DNA of 7,059 bases from JBDIBB01 sp039812685 (lineage in GTDB: Bacteria; Acidobacteriota; Vicinamibacteria; Vicinamibacterales; JAFNAJ01): NCBI GenBank assembly GCA_039812685.1, contig JBDIBB010000180.1, positions 1-7,059 of the forward strand. Reading direction: 5' to 3'. Positions 6,160 through 7,059 of the stretch are shown piece by piece. Numbering within the stretch: the stretch's first letter is position 1; each line of letters starts with the position of its first letter. The translations under genes were made by a program, and so were the position numbers. The notes beneath the pieces are model-generated. The model was not told the DNA's origin. It saw only the letters and a program-made list of their open reading frames with translations, and made no database searches.

Positions 6160-6834
6160 CTACGTCCGGGAGTCCCGCACCTCGCGGCGCTCCCCGTGCC
6201 GCACGTCGCGGCCCTCGACGCAGAAGATCACGTCTTCGGCGATGTTGGTGGCGTGATCGGCGATACGCTCGAGGTTGCGCGTCACGAGAACGAACCCGAG
6301 CGCCCGCTCGATCGACTCGCGATCGGCGACCATCGACGCGAGCAGCGACAGGAAGTGCTGCTCCTTCATCTGGTCCACCTCGTCGTCGCGCAGCATGACG
6401 CGCTCGGCGCGCACCACGTCCATCGCCTCGAACGCCAGAATCGCCTCGTGCACCATCCACTCCACCACGCGCGTCATCGTGGTGAGATCCAGTGCGAGCT
6501 GGAGTGGCGGCTGATAGCTGAGACGCAGCGCGTGGCCCGCGATGTTCACCGCCTGATCGCCCATGCGCTCGAGGTCGGCGTTGATCTTGATGCAGGCGAC
6601 GAGCAGGCGGAGGTCGCGCCCCGACGGCTGCTGCTCTTCCAGCAGCCGCAGGCATCGCTCGTCGATCTTCATCTGGAGGGCGTTGATCTCGCCGTCGCCC
6701 TCGAGCACGCGCGTCGCCAGCGGCTGGCTGCGCGAGGTGAGCGCCTCGGTGGCGGCGGTGAAGCGATCCACCACCAGATCGGCCATCTCGCGGACCTGTG
6801 TCCGCAGCTCGCTCAATTCGTCGTCGTAGGGCAC
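6160..6834 (-). CDS. phoU: Phosphate signalling/transport accessory protein PhoU
   Basis: A 224-residue cytoplasmic all-helical protein, within the usual PhoU range of about 215-240. It shows the two tandem PhoU three-helix repeats, each with its metal-binding E-x3-D signature: KINADLERMGDQAVNIA (Glu89, Asp93) and VTRNLERIADHATNIAED (Glu189, Asp193). PhoU links the PstSCAB phosphate transporter to the PhoR sensor kinase, repressing the Pho regulon when phosphate is plentiful. The start is GTG 6834, with GGAG nine bases upstream and an N-terminus (YDDELSELRTQVREMADLV) like the first helix of the family. Only 225 bases remain before the window end, and no pstB end is recognisable there, so it is unknown whether pst genes or phoR lie further upstream. 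No pho box is evident. The C-terminal tail (EGRDVRHGERREVRDSRT) is charged, like the tails of many PhoU proteins from GC-rich bacteria. The downstream gene has its own likely promoter. Confidence 0.95.
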   Translation of the reverse strand: MPYDDELSELRTQVREMADLVVDRFTAATEALTSRSQPLATRVLEGDGEINALQMKIDERCLRLLEEQQPSGRDLRLLVACIKINADLERMGDQAVNIAGHALRLSYQPPLQLALDLTTMTRVVEWMVHEAILAFEAMDVVRAERVMLRDDEVDQMKEQHFLSLLASMVADRESIERALGFVLVTRNLERIADHATNIAEDVIFCVEGRDVRHGERREVRDSRT

Positions 6835-6843
6835 GGGCCGTCT

Positions 6844-6847
6844 CTCC
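6844..6847 (-). promoter_or_regulatory. Shine-Dalgarno GGAG for phoU
   Basis: GGAG within CCGGAGAGA on the minus strand, nine bases before GTG 6834, supports that GTG as the phoU start. Confidence 0.6.
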
Positions 6848-7059
6848 GGGTGACGAGGAGGCGTAGCCGCGGCGGCCCCGCAGCTGCCTCCACAGCGTAG
6901 CTCAACTTCTCCGGCGCACGATCACCCGCCAGGTTCCAGCCGCCGGGACTCCGATCGGCATCGGCGCCCGCGGCGCCGGCGGCTGGCAGCCCGTGGCGAA
7001 AGTGGCGCTGCATTCGACGGGCGGGGCATCCCGGCTGGCGGCGTTGCTCCTCCCTCAAA
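6848..7059. other. Stretch upstream of phoU without a recognisable gene
   Basis: No frame here looks like a known protein. On the minus strand one frame is open from the window edge and runs into the phoU start (ending at a TGA just inside phoU), but its arginine/proline-rich content is typical of GC-rich noise. Another short minus frame ends PAAGTWRVIVRRRS before a TGA near 6903 but meets a stop at the window edge, so it spans only about 51 codons. A perfect inverted repeat CGGCGCC (6962-6968) / GGCGCCG (6972-6978) with a three-base loop lies in the middle. The stretch may hold the phoU promoter or the end of a gene beyond the window; neither can be shown. Confidence 0.4.

Noticed and set aside
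5332..6900. Long open plus-strand frame antisense to the lysine-dehydrogenase-like gene and phoU
   Set aside because: It mirrors the codon bias of the two recognised genes (His/Arg/Glu-rich, no motif) and has no ribosome site.
6848..7058. 81-codon minus-strand frame at the window edge ending inside phoU
   Set aside because: It overlaps the phoU start in another frame, has no recognisable motif and looks like GC-rich noise; an unseen upstream gene cannot be fully excluded.

Overview
The window is a compact, GC-rich (about 70% by eye) bacterial chromosomal segment with six protein-coding genes and no sign of mobile elements, CRISPR arrays, rRNA or tRNA. Very high GC, GTG starts at three of the five visible gene starts, a signal-peptide S41 protease and a periplasm-style metallo-amidohydrolase suggest a high-GC Gram-negative soil-type bacterium. 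Acidobacteriota (Vicinamibacteria-like) is my best guess, but the sequence does not prove it.

Layout. Plus strand: the 3' part of an imidazolonepropionase-like, metal-dependent amidohydrolase (1-750, cut by the window start), then a thiamine-diphosphate (ThDP) enzyme (803-2524) that matches the eukaryotic ILVBL/HACL2 family along its whole length as I recall that sequence. Minus strand, read from the right end: phoU (6834-6160), a saccharopine-dehydrogenase-family oxidoreductase closest to lysine 6-dehydrogenase (6075-4930), a secreted S41 serine protease with a PDZ region (4847-3534), and a GarR/3-hydroxyisobutyrate-dehydrogenase-family reductase (3475-2549). The two gene sets converge at 2524/2549 with only 24 bases between stop codons.

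Function. The genes do not form an obvious single pathway. They look like ordinary housekeeping and catabolic genes: peptide or amide hydrolysis (amidohydrolase, S41 protease), 2-hydroxyacyl or 2-oxoacid C-C bond chemistry (ThDP lyase), beta-hydroxyacid/semialdehyde reduction, amino-acid oxidation, and phosphate signalling (PhoU). The ThDP enzyme next to a GarR-like reductase recalls the glyoxylate carboligase/tartronate semialdehyde reductase pair, but the ThDP enzyme keeps the catalytic Glu that glyoxylate carboligase lacks, and the two genes are convergent, so that reading is not favoured.

Regulation. Each gene junction carries a GC-rich inverted repeat without a clear T-run. The clearest promoter-like site is an extended -10 (TGGTATACT, minus strand) placed so that transcription would start at or one base before the ATG of the lysine-dehydrogenase-like gene, implying a leaderless mRNA. 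I found no convincing previously undescribed system; the most interesting points are the bacterial ILVBL/HACL2-type enzyme and the leaderless arrangement.
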